31,114 nt of DNA, taken from assembly GCF_001039355.2 (NCBI RefSeq), contig NW_019775828.1, forward strand, positions 112,356 through 143,469. Direction: 5' to 3'. The translations under genes were made by a program, and so were the position numbers. The notes below the pieces were generated by a model. The model worked only from the letters and a program-made list of their open reading frames with translations, was not told the origin of the DNA and did no database searches. Numbering within the stretch: the first letter of the stretch is position 1; every line of letters starts with the position of its first letter. This document shows positions 1 to 9,047 of the stretch, one piece after another. Source of the stretch: Lingula anatina (lineage: Eukaryota > Brachiopoda > Lingulata > Lingulida > Lingulidae).

Positions 1-45
1 GGGGGGGGGGGCAGGACCTCCCTTGACACCCCCTAAATCAGCCAC
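1..45. mobile_element. R1 repeat terminus, cut by window edge
   Basis: A poly-G run is followed by caggacctcccttgacaccc and then ctaaatcagccac. The same G-run and CAGGAC/GACACCCCC sequence recurs at 5580-5637, 18386-18430 and 23900-23950. Read on the other strand, the best-preserved copies begin CAGTGGTGGATTTACGGG, which resembles the CAG-(T/G)GG-(C/T)GGAT ends of many hAT-type non-autonomous elements in aquatic animals. The superfamily is inferred, because no 8-bp target duplication could be fixed. Confidence 0.55.
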
Positions 46-248
46 ATGATTGTAAGAAATAACTTCCGGGAAAGGTGAAAAGTGACTGTTGCCAAAATGC
101 ACGAAAAACATTTTGAAAAAACTTGATCATGCTAAATTTTAAAAAAATCCCAGAATATTAAAACTTTTTGTAAATAACAAATAGGAATATACTCTAAATC
201 TTTAAAACAAACGTAAATGAAAGAGCATACACAGTTACTGACGCCAAC

Positions 249-278
249 AATAAATAAATAAATAAATAAATAAATAAA
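249..278. repeat. (AAAT)n microsatellite
   Basis: About seven tandem AAAT repeats. The same tract is at 18641-18665 in unit B, shorter and interrupted by ATAT. Confidence 0.9.
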
Positions 279-455
279 GCCCTGTCTGTGATGCTCAATT
301 TAAAGTAACTACGATGCCTATATAGACTTGTATGCTAACGACCTTTATTATAATTATGATAACTTCTGCTTCTAAAAAAAACATTTAAATTGATCAAAAC
401 TGTTACTATATTACCGTTTGCAACGCTGGGCTTTGCGCCAGTAGCCTGTTCTGAA

Positions 456-541
456 CTACTACTACTACTGCTACTGCTACTGCTACTACTACTACTACTA
501 CTACAATAATAAATAAATTAATTAATTAATAATTATTATTA

Positions 542-575
<34 letters not shown>
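456..575. repeat. Compound (CTA/CTG)n and (ATT)n microsatellite
   Basis: CTA repeats interrupted by CTG are followed by AATT runs and a long ATT run. The unit B counterpart at 18849-18960 differs in repeat number and lacks the CTG interruptions, as expected for a fast-changing tract. Confidence 0.92.
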
Positions 576-646
576 GAAAGATACCAAAGGCAAACAAACG
601 TATTATATTGCTCATTTACCTGGTTATCGAGGGCTGTCACTCCTGC

Positions 647-1777
647 TCAAGCAGAACCTATGGTGCTGATAACTCGCACTCCAGGCTTTGGCTGGTCTGG
701 CTCTACATTTGTTTTGTGTCCCACCACATTGCAAGCAGCTTGTCCTATCTTGTTCGACTTTCGGTGACAACACAACGCCTTCAAAGTGAGTCTGAACTTT
801 TTCCCAAAAAGACCATAAATGAAAAAATTAACGCAGGAGCCAAGTGTATAGAGGAAAACCATGACTGGGGAAACAAAAACCATGCCTGGCATCCCGTCAA
901 TGCGCTGGTTCCCAAAGAGTGCAAAGAAAGTAGACAGAGCCACAGTTAAGGAGGGCATTAACGTGGTAATGGCGATGACCAAGGTCATTTTAATCAAAGT
1001 GCGATGCACGCCCAGCTTGTGCATGGCAATCATGGTTGGATTTTTGGCTAGAACCCTCATGTTATGAGCCATCTTCACATTCAAAACCATGACGATAATG
1101 AAAGGAGCCAGGAAGTGCACAAAAACATAAGAAATAAAAGAATACACTTTGGTGTATTCTGACACCGGCGATGGGACGCCGAGACAAAAAACGGGAGACG
1201 TTGTGTTCAAGGGACATGGACGCTCAGGCAGCCACTCAAAGAAATATCGTGGAACATTGTTGAGGAAAGCAAAAATCACAACGCCGCCGACTCTAAACGC
1301 CCAAACCTTAATGCTTGCAGTTGGTCCACTTCTTAGGGCGTTCTCTGAGCAAAGGTGGATATAACGATCGACCGTTACGAGCACTACTAGCCAGGGTGGG
1401 ATCATGAAGAGGGCGACCTTCAACCCATACAGATGCCGGGAGTGTTTAATCAGGATAAAGAAGTAGTTTTTGAACCACCCAGTATAAGGGTACATGGCTG
1501 GGACGCTGAAGTTAAGGAGCGCCGAAACAATATGGACGCTATCGGCCACTGCCAAGCATATCAAAAGGAACACAGTCGGGGTTCGCTTCTCAAAACGCGA
1601 AAATACAGCCACCGAGAGAAAATTCAGAATAAGGCCAACAAAAGCCAAAACTGAAACCCCAATGCCACCAAAAGCAAAATAAAACAGATTGATGAAACTC
1701 AAGTCGGGAATGTCCTCTTCCTTTTCCTCTTTTTCAAGAAATGAGCTACCATTGACAGACATCTCAGTCGAATTCAT
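647..1777 (-). CDS. Class A G-protein-coupled receptor, FMRFamide-receptor-like (copy A)
   Basis: A single uninterrupted exon encodes 376 residues with seven hydrophobic helices: TM1 about 30-60, TM2 67-95, TM3 112-142, TM4 157-177, TM5 212-236, TM6 260-288 and TM7 299-324. Family landmarks seen are Asn52 in TM1 (LILNFLSV), Asp79 in TM2 (LAVAD), Asp137-Arg138-Tyr139, Pro225 in TM5, Pro275 in TM6 and the NFFIY end of TM7, followed by helix-8 KKF and Cys336-Cys337 as possible palmitoylation sites. Asn2, Asn9 and Asn191 lie in N-glycosylation sequons. The expected role is a plasma-membrane receptor signalling through G proteins; the ligand is unknown. Odd points: Ser113 replaces the usual TM3 Cys, Leu273 replaces the TM6 Trp, and Phe318 replaces the NPxxY Pro. 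The frame is open back to 1882, but that ATG lies inside a TATA box, so I chose the ATG at 1777, which has A at -3. The FMRFamide-type assignment is by resemblance only. Confidence 0.9.
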   Translation of the reverse strand: MNSTEMSVNGSSFLEKEEKEEDIPDLSFINLFYFAFGGIGVSVLAFVGLILNFLSVAVFSRFEKRTPTVFLLICLAVADSVHIVSALLNFSVPAMYPYTGWFKNYFFILIKHSRHLYGLKVALFMIPPWLVVLVTVDRYIHLCSENALRSGPTASIKVWAFRVGGVVIFAFLNNVPRYFFEWLPERPCPLNTTSPVFCLGVPSPVSEYTKVYSFISYVFVHFLAPFIIVMVLNVKMAHNMRVLAKNPTMIAMHKLGVHRTLIKMTLVIAITTLMPSLTVALSTFFALFGNQRIDGMPGMVFVSPVMVFLYTLGSCVNFFIYGLFGKKFRLTLKALCCHRKSNKIGQAACNVVGHKTNVEPDQPKPGVRVISTIGSA

Positions 1778-1880
1778 GGTTTTTACGAGTTTAACAGGAT
1801 TGCAGAGCAGAGGAAGCCGTCGCAAATTAAAGTCGTTCGCAAGCTGGAGAAGTCTGAAAGCATGTCTTACTTGAGCATGC

Positions 1881-1996
1881 ATTTATACAGTGTGCGCAGG
1901 CAGCTGACGATTAACGTCTCAGGCTTTAACTTGACCAATGGGGTTGGTGCGAAATTAATCTTCTCTATGACATTTGATATTATTTAAAAGACGTCA
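1881..1996 (-). promoter_or_regulatory. Core promoter of receptor A: TATA, CCAAT and CRE-like sites
   Basis: Read on the minus strand, TATAAAT lies at 1887-1881, about 104 bases before the chosen start codon. ATTGG (plus-strand CCAAT, 1935-1939) is about 50 bases further upstream. TGACGTC (plus-strand GACGTCA, 1990-1996) is about 105 bases upstream of the TATA box. The spacing fits a classic TATA/CCAAT promoter, with the CRE-like site hinting at cAMP or bZIP input. All three are identical in unit B. Function is inferred. Confidence 0.6.
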
Positions 1997-2094
1997 CACA
2001 AGTATAAACCATGCAACCATGCAACAACAGATACGCTGCTACTTTTAATTTTGGTCTTGTAAATGGTACCTTGCGGCAATTTTCTGCTCTTCTT

Positions 2095-2126
2095 TAACTT
2101 CTTGACATTATAACTTCTTGACATTA
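2095..2126. repeat. 16-bp tandem duplication specific to unit A
   Basis: taacttcttgacatta occurs twice in a row here. Unit B has one copy, near 20479-20500. It marks a small slippage event after the two units separated. Confidence 0.9.
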
Positions 2127-2155
2127 TAATTTATTAACATTGGGTCCAAATAATG

Positions 2156-2431
2156 TTAAGCATTACTCTTATGATTCTCCAAAACCTGTCTTATTTTTGC
2201 ATTGGACTTCTGAGTTGGAAAATTACAACAGCTTAAAGGAAGCTTCACTCTGTTAGCTTGAGACTGCCCTTTACTGTGGCACTCATCCAATAATAAGTCG
2301 AGGGTTGCGTTGTTTGATCTACAAAAGCGACTGTTACAGTTTACTTCGTTCGGTAATTTTGAGGGGGCGTAGGCATGATGTCGATTTCCAAATTTGCATT
2401 TTACATAAATTACATACATGACTACATACAT
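2156..2431 (-). other. Conserved upstream segment with a 91-codon open frame (unit A)
   Basis: This lies about 270 bases upstream of the receptor TATA box. The minus strand is open for 91 codons and includes ECHSKGQSQANRVKLP followed by CCNFPTQKS. The same frame is open in unit B (20527-20790), and part of it survives in unit M (10867-11169), where the Gln codon after FPT is a TAA stop. I do not recognise a protein family. It could be a distal regulatory block or an upstream exon; coding status is unproven. Confidence 0.3.
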
Positions 2432-3480
2432 CAGGGACTATCTGGGAACAATTTCACAGCTGAAGTAATGGCGCTAGTTTAACTTGACTGATGTTGACTA
2501 AAGACCGTAAAAAGGATACATTTCCGAGAAGTAAATCAGTTAGTTACGCACCTAATTTGGGAAACAGGGCCCATCTTTCAAAAGAAACAACTTCCTACTG
2601 CGTAAGATATACTTTTTTTATTAAGTAGCCCGTCGCTGTTTTATTTTAAATTGAATTAAACCATAAGTTTTATCGCCTCATGAGATATGTGTAATGTGAC
2701 CCTGTCTCGAATATTCTTGTTCTATCTGCAGGTGTTTCAGGTATACTGTTTAAACTAAAATATCAAACAAGAGGAATCACGACAAAGCAGGCTGAGTGCA
2801 AGATACCGCATTACATTGGCGCTACATGCATGGTTAAAAACAAATCGTTGTAATAATTTTACATTTAATCAGTGCTTCAATTTCAAACCCACTTGCTTGA
2901 AGATTAATATTAACAGAGCAAAATATCTGTGTCTCAGTTGGAGGGCAAAAAAGGTGTCAAGTAAAGGTTCTTAAATGGTGGAGTTACCATGAGTCACTTA
3001 AGAAATTACATGTAACTTTAGTTGGTGAAATAGGTTCTTCAGTTCGGTAGTGATGCCAGATAATTCGTTCGTAAGAATATTTGCGGTCTTAATACGCTAA
3101 TTGTTTATAAATGAGAAATGGTATCAAATGTAAAGGAAATTGATAGCATCCCTAGTCCCCGAATTACATCATTACATCATCTGGAATGGAAAACAGGATA
3201 AGATTTAAGGAATTTAAGTGGCAAATAAATAATAATAATAATAATAATAATAATAATTATTATTATTATTATATGATAAAGAATAAAAAGCAAATAAATA
3301 CATGAATGAATAATAAATTAAAACGAATACAACAGTAAAACAGAGGTTCGAAAGTAACAAATTTATCTACGTGAAGTCAATAAAATTATCTTAGGATTTT
3401 TTTTTTTTTATTTTTGTGTTGATCACAAAATTACGAGCCATAAACCATTCGAGTTTCTGTTTCTAGTCTCTGTCGTCGTG
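2432..3480. other. Shared intergenic block, no gene seen
   Basis: The sequence is conserved with 20800-21880 (unit B) and more loosely with 11840-12860 (unit M). The part from about 2875 onward also recurs in C1 and C2 at 25790 and 27720. It contains an (AAT)n/(ATT)n tract and a few short poly-T runs. No coding exon was recognised. Confidence 0.6.
3229..3271. repeat. Self-complementary (AAT)n/(ATT)n microsatellite
   Basis: An AAT run turns directly into an ATT run, so the tract can fold on itself. The unit B counterpart (21596-21671) is much longer on the ATT side, and unit M has only the AAT side (12696-12741). Confidence 0.9.
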
Positions 3481-3854
3481 GATGAAATTTTAATTTATAA
3501 CCTACATTTTACAATGAACTTCTGTATATACTTATATTTTAATTTTCTCAATAGTTTTAGATATGCTTTGGCGTTAAGGAGAAACTTACTTAATTTTAAT
3601 GGACACATTTTTGGAAAGAAAGTAGAACGCGCATGCACCTTGCGATGATGATTCAACAAGAGACATTCAAGTAGTGGTGCATTTGATATACATGTACGTA
3701 CGCCGAAACAAACATTCCTTAATAATAATCTATCAATATGTAATATAACTGACATAAGACTGGGAGGAAAGAAGATTTTTGTCAATAGAACAATTTTCTT
3801 TATGAGTAAACAAAAAGCTTTGTGAGAAAAACGATACCTTTTCATAAAATAACC

Positions 3855-3947
3855 ATGTCTGATGAAAATGAAAACTCTACCTCCGCACACAAAATATCAT
3901 GCCATGTAAGACGATCCATGACTTCAGAAGATTTATATCATTCGTGA
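3855..3947 (+). other. MSDENENS micro-ORF, copy A1
   Basis: A 30-codon frame begins MSDENENSTSAHKISCHVRR and has A at -3 (aaccATG). A splice-donor-like CAT|GTAAGA falls inside it. It is one of six copies of the same start within the window. Homology of the flanking DNA is equally strong, so conservation is not specific to the frame. Whether it is translated, or is a first exon, is unknown. Confidence 0.3.
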
Positions 3948-4189
3948 TAGACCAACACAGCCAGGGTTATTTTCAGAGACCAGCACAAATGATCAAGGAC
4001 GGTCGAAAGGCAACCGTAGTCCGTTCCCAAATTACTTTGTACAGGTGACATTTGTCCTATACACTAACCCCAATACTACGTCTAACCCTATACCTGTACT
4101 AATCATGTGGGACACCCGGACTTCCATTCCTAGGACTACCATTCCTGTCACACCGGCATGTCAACGAGCACCATAGAATTACTTACTGG

Positions 4190-4410
4190 TAATATTTTAA
4201 TTGTTATCATTAGTTTCAACTCCACCAGGGAGGCTATGTTTTTGGCTCCACTTGCGTCTCTGTCTGTCTGTCTGTCTGCATGTTTGTATGTCTGTTAGCA
4301 ACATTATACATGTACAAAGGTTATGGAGGGATTTTGATTAAATTTTCAGAATAGGTCAGAAATGGGCTCCATTTTGCTTGTGATTAATTAATTAGTTAAT
4401 GAGATAATTA
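4190..4410 (+). mobile_element. Dispersed repeat with (CTGT)n core
   Basis: Landmarks in order are accagggaggctatgttttt, a (CTGT)n run, gttagcaacattata, ggttatggagggattttgat and ggtcagaaatgggctcc. I recognise this order of motifs as a dispersed repeat found widely in aquatic animal genomes, but cannot assign its class from memory. A second copy in the same context is in unit B near 22660-22870. Confidence 0.5.
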
Positions 4411-4745
4411 AATAGGGCCTACTTTATAATAAATTTATAAAAAGACTTAAGCTACTTTAGCGGAGATTTGCTAGCATTGAATTCTTTTCTTATTTGTTAT
4501 CATTATTAAAAAGGTGACGGATTTCCATTAATATTTGGAATAATAATTATTATTTCAACTAGATGCCTACACCGGTTGCCTTTTTCACATTCATTGCAAT
4601 CCAAGTCACCCACAGAAACTAACTGGACAGAATAGTTTCCTGAGCCACATTAGAATTTTCTTAGATATTAGTTAAAATTCACAGAGCTCGTTTGATCACA
4701 GCATGCATTGCCCTTGGCAATATCTTATGCTTCCTGATTAAACTA

Positions 4746-4980
4746 CACACACTGGACAATAGAAGTGTCAACCCTGAATCTGAGTAATCAAAGTTCTAAT
4801 GCCTGGTTTACTTAATGTGACTAATGAGCATAAAACCGCTTCACTATGGAATTGTATTGTTGGTCTTTTTGTGAAATTTGATGTTAATAAAATGATACCA
4901 GGAGCATATCATTCCACAGTCATTTATCTCCCCCAAAATATTGGTTCAGTAGGGGTGACACTTCTATTGTCCAGTGTGTT
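4746..4980. mobile_element. 235-bp TA-flanked non-autonomous element (MITE)
   Basis: The ends are inverted repeats: the left end reads CACACACTGGACAATAGAAG and the right end, reversed, AACACACTGGACAATAGAAG. About 28 of 29 bases match from the second base inward. TA lies on both sides (4744-4745 and 4981-4982). Unit B has the empty site gattaaac-TA-tactacagg at 23206-23207. The TA duplication fits the Tc1/mariner class (inferred). There is no coding capacity. A truncated copy in the other orientation is at 25668-25782. Confidence 0.92.
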
Positions 4981-5462
4981 TATACTACAGGCCAGCTGCT
5001 TGAAAATAATTCATTGCAAAATTTCGCAATGGACACAGAAAACCATATCATGAATTACACAGAGACAAATCTGTGAATATGTGGTAGAAGATCAATTTGT
5101 GGCCCAGGTAGATTGTTTGTTCTAACAAAGGCATCACTATATCTCAAAGCCGACTTAATAGCTGATGCAAATTGTAGATCGAGTTACAATTACGTTTGCT
5201 AAATATTTGTTAAAAGACAAGAATAAATAAAACACTTGCGACTTCTTATAAAACCGGCTATAGCAAAAATGCCCTCGATTTACAAACATTGCATATGCAC
5301 TACACCATAAGGAAGCATCTTATTCTTTTTCAAAACCCTGTTTTCTGTGGAAATTTAACAGTCAACGAATACTTCCGCCAAGGTCTCAGCTGATTCACAG
5401 CGGTCTATTAACATTTTCACAGCAGTGTTCATAACTTGGCGTTGGGTTCGGGTCCCGCTACA

Positions 5463-5637
5463 GGACCCCAAAAATGTTTGGTATTTTAGAGGGCGAACTG
5501 TGCCATTAGGTACGATTTAGAACTATGATCCAGCTACTTAAAATTTTAATTTCAAGAACCATTGGTGTTTTTTTTTTCAGAAATCGAAGGGGGGAGGGGG
5601 TCAGGACCCCCCTGACACCCCCGTAAATCCACCACTG
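5463..5637. mobile_element. R1 repeat copy, unit A internal
   Basis: Landmarks are aggacccc, ggtattttagagggcgaac, tgccattaggtacg, gaactatgatccagcta, a poly-T-cag stretch, aaatcgaagg, a G-run and caggacccccctgacacccc, ending at ccaccactg. Four copies plus a fragment exist in the window, and the reversed end resembles hAT termini. No reading frame is present. The inner boundary of the element is uncertain. Confidence 0.6.
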
Positions 5638-5659
5638 CCTCTGAATTAATGGAAATTAA

Positions 5660-6276
5660 AGCAATAATAACTCTTCCTTTGAGATTCAAAAATCCGCATG
5701 AAATACATTGTAAACAACGCATGGAAATATATTCTATTGTATTTTACCACTAAAACAGGCCGTTACTGTAGGAAAACTAAAATCTGTGCTTGTCAATAGG
5801 GCTTTCGATCCCTTTTTTCCGGTCGACAAGTGCATTCGTTGCTAATGACGTAATGGTGTCACGCGGATTCTCGCGTTCATTCGAGACCAAAATAACATGA
5901 CGGGAAACCCTCAGACGTAAGTTGCGAGATTTTGTACAGTGCGTCGGATAACGAAAAGCCCAGAATGGCACACATTGTGGATATAAATGCATTTTTAACA
6001 AAAAGACGAATATATCTCATGAATCTTATATAGTGTTGTTGTTGTCTGCTTTTCCCGCGGTTTTAAGTAGGTCACCAGTGACTTTGCAATGTCAGAGAGA
6101 GCTCCGTCAGTTAAAATCTCTTAAGAGATTTTAACAAAAAACCGTACGTTTAGGAAAAAAACCCTGATTAACTTTGAATGCAGGAATGGGGTCGTTGGCC
6201 ATTGGTAAGTACGGGAAAATTGCCGTTTTTTCCAGGAAAATCCAATTTTTGGCCAAAACGAAGAGTTATTATGACT
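5660..6276. mobile_element. 617-bp TTAA-flanked non-autonomous element
   Basis: TTAA lies on both sides (5656-5659 and 6277-6280). The termini are inverted repeats: AGCAATAATAACTCTTC on the left and AGTCATAATAACTCTTC on the reversed right end, 15 of 17 matching. Unit B has the empty site with a single TTAA at 23969-23972. A TTAA target suggests a piggyBac-type or Sola-type transposase, although the AG start is not the usual piggyBac CC start. Inside is a perfect 24-bp palindrome at 6111-6134 with core AATCTCTTAAGAGATT. No credible coding frame is present. A diverged relative lies at about 30100-30440. Confidence 0.88.
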
Positions 6277-6283
6277 TTAATTG

Positions 6284-7590
6284 TCGCTTCTTGCTCCCTC
6301 ACATTTCTCCACATTGACAAATCTGAACTGGAATTTGTGGTTTATTGTTAGGTCGTGTTGGAACATTTAATTCTAAAATGAAATGTTTATTTCCAAAAAA
6401 ATAGTTGACGTTCAGGTAGTGGTGCATCTGATATACTTGTACGTACGAAAAAACAAACGTTCCTCAATAATAATCTCACATGTACATGTAATATAACTTT
6501 GATAACATAAACTGGGAGAAAAGAAGATATTGGTCAATAAAACAATTTTCTTAATGAGGAAACAAAGAGCTTTGTGAGAAAGACGATACCTTTTCATAAA
6601 ACAGCCATGTCTGATGAAAATGAAAACTCGTCTTATACCTCCGCACGCAAAATGTCATGACGACCCATGACCCATTTATATCATCTGTGATAGACCAACA
6701 CAGTCAGGGTTATTTTCAGAGACCAGCACAAATGATCAAGGGGGGTCGAAAGGCAACCGTAGTCCGTTCCCAAATTACTTTGGAACTAATGGAAACTTCA
6801 ACTGTCTCTTGTTGCTCCCTCACATTTCTCCACATTGACAAATTTGAACTGGAATTTTTTTGTTTATTGTTAGGCCGTGTAGGGACATTTAATTCTAAAA
6901 CTAATAAAATTAAATGTTTATTTGCAAAAAAGTAGTTGAATTGTAGGCCTACCACAATAAGTGACAATCCTCACATCCATATTTTCCAGTAATACTAAAG
7001 GAAAATTTCATTTCGTTTACATTTGTAGATCTGTAGAATGCCTTTGCTTGTTCAGTGTGTGGTGCAGCATCTCTGCGGACTTGATCACAACTCAAACTTT
7101 TTTTAATGAAACTTTCAGTTTTAAGCTTCATAAAGCTCAGTTATCTCATCTAATTCTTTTAGATATTGACCAGTGCTTTATGCAAAGGCAAATGCAATAA
7201 GCACCAGGGCTCCATAACTCAAAAACATCGCAAACTGGGACCAAGCACAAGCTATGCCATAACTCGAAAACATCGCAATTCGCGATATTAGCGATATCAC
7301 CGTTAGTATTGAGACTATTATTTGCAACGAGTAAATCCCGTCTCAATTGCCTTTGCGCATGTATAATTCGTCATTTTATAGTGTCTTACATGTGATTTAA
7401 CATGGCAGCGAGTTTTGGTTGGCAGTTATAATAGCAGTTATAATTTGCACGTAGCCACTAAATAATAACTTGCTAGCTTTGATGATTATGTGACTTGGTA
7501 CCATATAACAAAGCATGAAAGCTTCTAAAAGATTGAGTCACTCGGGTACCTCTGATAGAAAAAAAATTCGGTATATTGTTACGTGAAGAA
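6284..7590. other. Second micro-ORF module of unit A, no confident gene
   Basis: This repeats the arrangement of about 3640-4030: the CGTACG-containing lead, the MSDENENS micro-ORF at 6607, the cagggttattttcagagacc stretch and an AT-rich tail. It then extends through sequence shared with 24660-25240 in unit B. Downstream of the micro-ORF an open plus-strand frame (6657-6935) is also open in C1 and C2 but frameshifted by a 23-base deletion in unit B (about 24445). Confidence 0.45.
6607..6660 (+). other. MSDENENS micro-ORF, copy A2
   Basis: A 17-codon frame, MSDENENSSYTSARKMS, then stop. The donor-like GTAAGA seen in A1, B1 and C2 is removed by a short deletion. The start context is gccATG. 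Confidence 0.3.
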
Positions 7591-7592
7591 TG

Positions 7593-7593
<1 letters not shown>

Positions 7594-7649
<56 letters not shown>
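7594..7649. repeat. (TA)n microsatellite
   Basis: An uninterrupted TA run precedes the tatttctcaaata sequence. A (TA)n tract lies before the same tttctcaaata sequence in B (very short, about 25247-25260) and C1 (27055-27141). Confidence 0.92.
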
Positions 7650-7653
<4 letters not shown>

Positions 7654-7687
7654 ATTATTTCTCAAATATCAATTTTTTTTTATATTT

Positions 7688-7755
7688 TTAATTGCAAACG
7701 GTGCCATTTGGTACGGTTTAGAACTATGATTCAGCTAGTCAAAATTCTAATTTTC
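7688..7755. mobile_element. R1 fragment at right limit of unit A
   Basis: caaacggtgccatttggtac and gaactatgattcagctagt match the R1 copy at 18285-18330. The G-rich end is missing. The fragment sits where A stops matching B. Confidence 0.6.
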
Positions 7756-8440
7756 CATGGTGCTCCATGGCCTTAACAAGCAAGCAGTTAACCGCAATCT
7801 AAAGTATATGCATAAATAAATGAAAACGGGCTTCGCTGCATACTTTTTAGCTGCAACAATCAGCATTACACCTATATGTGATTATCTTCGAAATTTTGCC
7901 TTGAGCGGAGAGACATCATATACAATGCCGCAGAGTTGCTACATATAACGGTATAAAACAAAGACATTTAACGAAACATATACGTTATATCTAGACAAGT
8001 AAGATATCAATAGTTTAGTTTTAAATTTTCTCTAGGATTTCAGCATTTTTCACCTCAAAAACAGGGGAAATGCAATTATACCACCGTATTGTTGATAAGT
8101 TATGGGGCGTTAAAGCTAACTTCCTAATGGATTAAATTAAAATCGAAAAAAGCTTCTTAACTGCACTAACAATGTTCCTTCTTACAGGTTAAAATGGCCT
8201 GGTTTTTTAGAAAATATCAGATTATTTGAGCTTAGCTTCAGTAGTTTCACGTTCCACAATATTCTGTGCAATTCTGGCGAACCATCATACGTACACTTCA
8301 ATAACACACATTTGTAGTGTCATAAAGATATGTGTATAGAAACTATGGAGGAGATTATCTTTCTTATAGACATGACATGACAACTGAGTCTGGTAATTTA
8401 GGTATGCATTGTTAGTTAGATACACTAATATAGGGACATT
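7756..8440. other. Spacer between units A and M, nothing recognised
   Basis: AT-rich sequence with no relative elsewhere in the window and no credible exon on either strand. Confidence 0.5.
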
Positions 8441-8882
8441 ATTGCAGGAAATAACTTCCGATACCTTGTGAGAATGTAAAAATGATTTTGATTTGATTTT
8501 GACACGTAACGATCCAAAAATGAAATAAAAACAAAAAATACGGGTTTTCACTGATGGGGCGAACGTTACCAAATCTCATGCAAGAAACGGAAAATTAAAG
8601 AAAAACTAAAAATTATATGATGATACTGGCTTTAAAGGAACCTTTATTTTGAAAAATATAATACGTTCCTCATATGTGAAGTAAAACAAAATAACGATTT
8701 TGCCGTTAAGAGGTACCGTAAACGTAGCCAAATTACACGAAGAAAAACTAAATTGTTTAACATTCGTTCAGGCTGATTAAAAAAAAACCCAGAAATTTGG
8801 GACTTTTTGTAAAGAAGAAACACACACACACATATACTCTTTGAGACAATCACTACCGTAGGAGCATGTTCATTTTACCAAG

Positions 8883-8978
8883 CCAGCAGACAAACGGCAT
8901 TGATTCACCGTTGAATCAACGTTAATTTTGGTGGATCAACGTTGAATCAACGTGGAATCAATGTCGTTTGCCTGCTGG
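8883..8978. mobile_element. 96-bp hairpin MITE
   Basis: The ends are inverted repeats of about 24 bases: CCAGCAGACAAACGGCATTG on the left and, reversed from the right, CCAGCAGGCAAACGACATTG. The middle holds two copies of GTTGAATCAACGT, itself nearly palindromic, so the whole element can fold. I recognise similar CCAGCAGGC...GTTGAATCAACG elements in many aquatic animal genomes. No target duplication could be fixed. Confidence 0.8.
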
Positions 8979-9045
8979 GAAAGAAAGAAAGAAAATTTTT
9001 ATCGCTGAGTTTACTATTTGTAGTCAAGGTATCAGAGTAGGCTTG

Positions 9046-9047
<2 letters not shown>

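Larger units (their letters stand above)
46..646. other. 3' flank of receptor A, noncoding, microsatellite-rich
   Basis: No gene is visible. The stretch lies downstream of the minus-strand receptor and aligns with 18431-19032. It holds an (AAAT)n tract near 249-278 and a compound (CTA/CTG)n-(ATT)n tract near 456-575. TTTATT at 543-548 reads AATAAA on the minus strand about 100 bases past the stop codon and could be the polyadenylation signal, but unit B does not keep it clearly, so this is weak. Confidence 0.6.
4031..5655. other. Block interposed in the micro-ORF module, repeat-derived
   Basis: In C1 and C2 the sequence before 4030 joins directly to what follows about 6284 here. In units A and B this block of 1.6-2.2 kb sits between them. 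It holds a dispersed repeat (about 4190-4410), the 235-bp element in A only, and R1 at its right end. Parts recur in unit M at 13100-13500. I see no gene in it. It may be a composite insertion, or the others may have lost it. Confidence 0.5.
1..7671. repeat. Segmental duplication unit A (left copy)
   Basis: This stretch is collinear with about 18385-25265. Both contain the receptor gene, its promoter, the same intergenic sequence, microsatellites at the same places and both micro-ORF copies. By hand count the receptor reading frames differ at about 35 of 1131 bases with no indels. Unit A carries two insertions that B lacks, at 4746-4980 and 5660-6276. The left limit is the window edge. The right limit is the sequence after a (TA)n tract, where A switches to an R1 repeat fragment while B continues into further shared sequence. 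Confidence 0.93.

Noticed and set aside
608-1874. Plus-strand frames opposite receptor A (and the matching set at 18988-20260)
   Set aside because: They are antisense shadows of the receptor frame with no family resemblance, and recur only because the receptor is duplicated.
1778-1882. N-terminal extension of 35 codons on receptor A (also 20164-20268 on receptor B)
   Set aside because: Its ATG lies inside the TATA box and the added residues are basic with no signal-peptide character. The inner ATG is a better start.
3495-3890. 131-codon minus-strand frame opposite micro-ORF A1
   Set aside because: It is rich in Lys, Phe, Leu and Ile from AT-rich DNA, and is not kept at full length in B, C1 or C2.
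4078-4095. Telomere-like ctaaccctat
   Set aside because: It is a single isolated match without tandem repetition.
4799-5053. 84-codon plus-strand frame
   Set aside because: It runs through the MITE and out into flanking sequence, and the empty site in unit B removes most of it.
5444-5456. ggttcgggtccc resembling a tRNA B box
   Set aside because: No A box lies at the right distance upstream and no cloverleaf could be drawn, so neither a tRNA gene nor a tRNA-derived SINE is supported.
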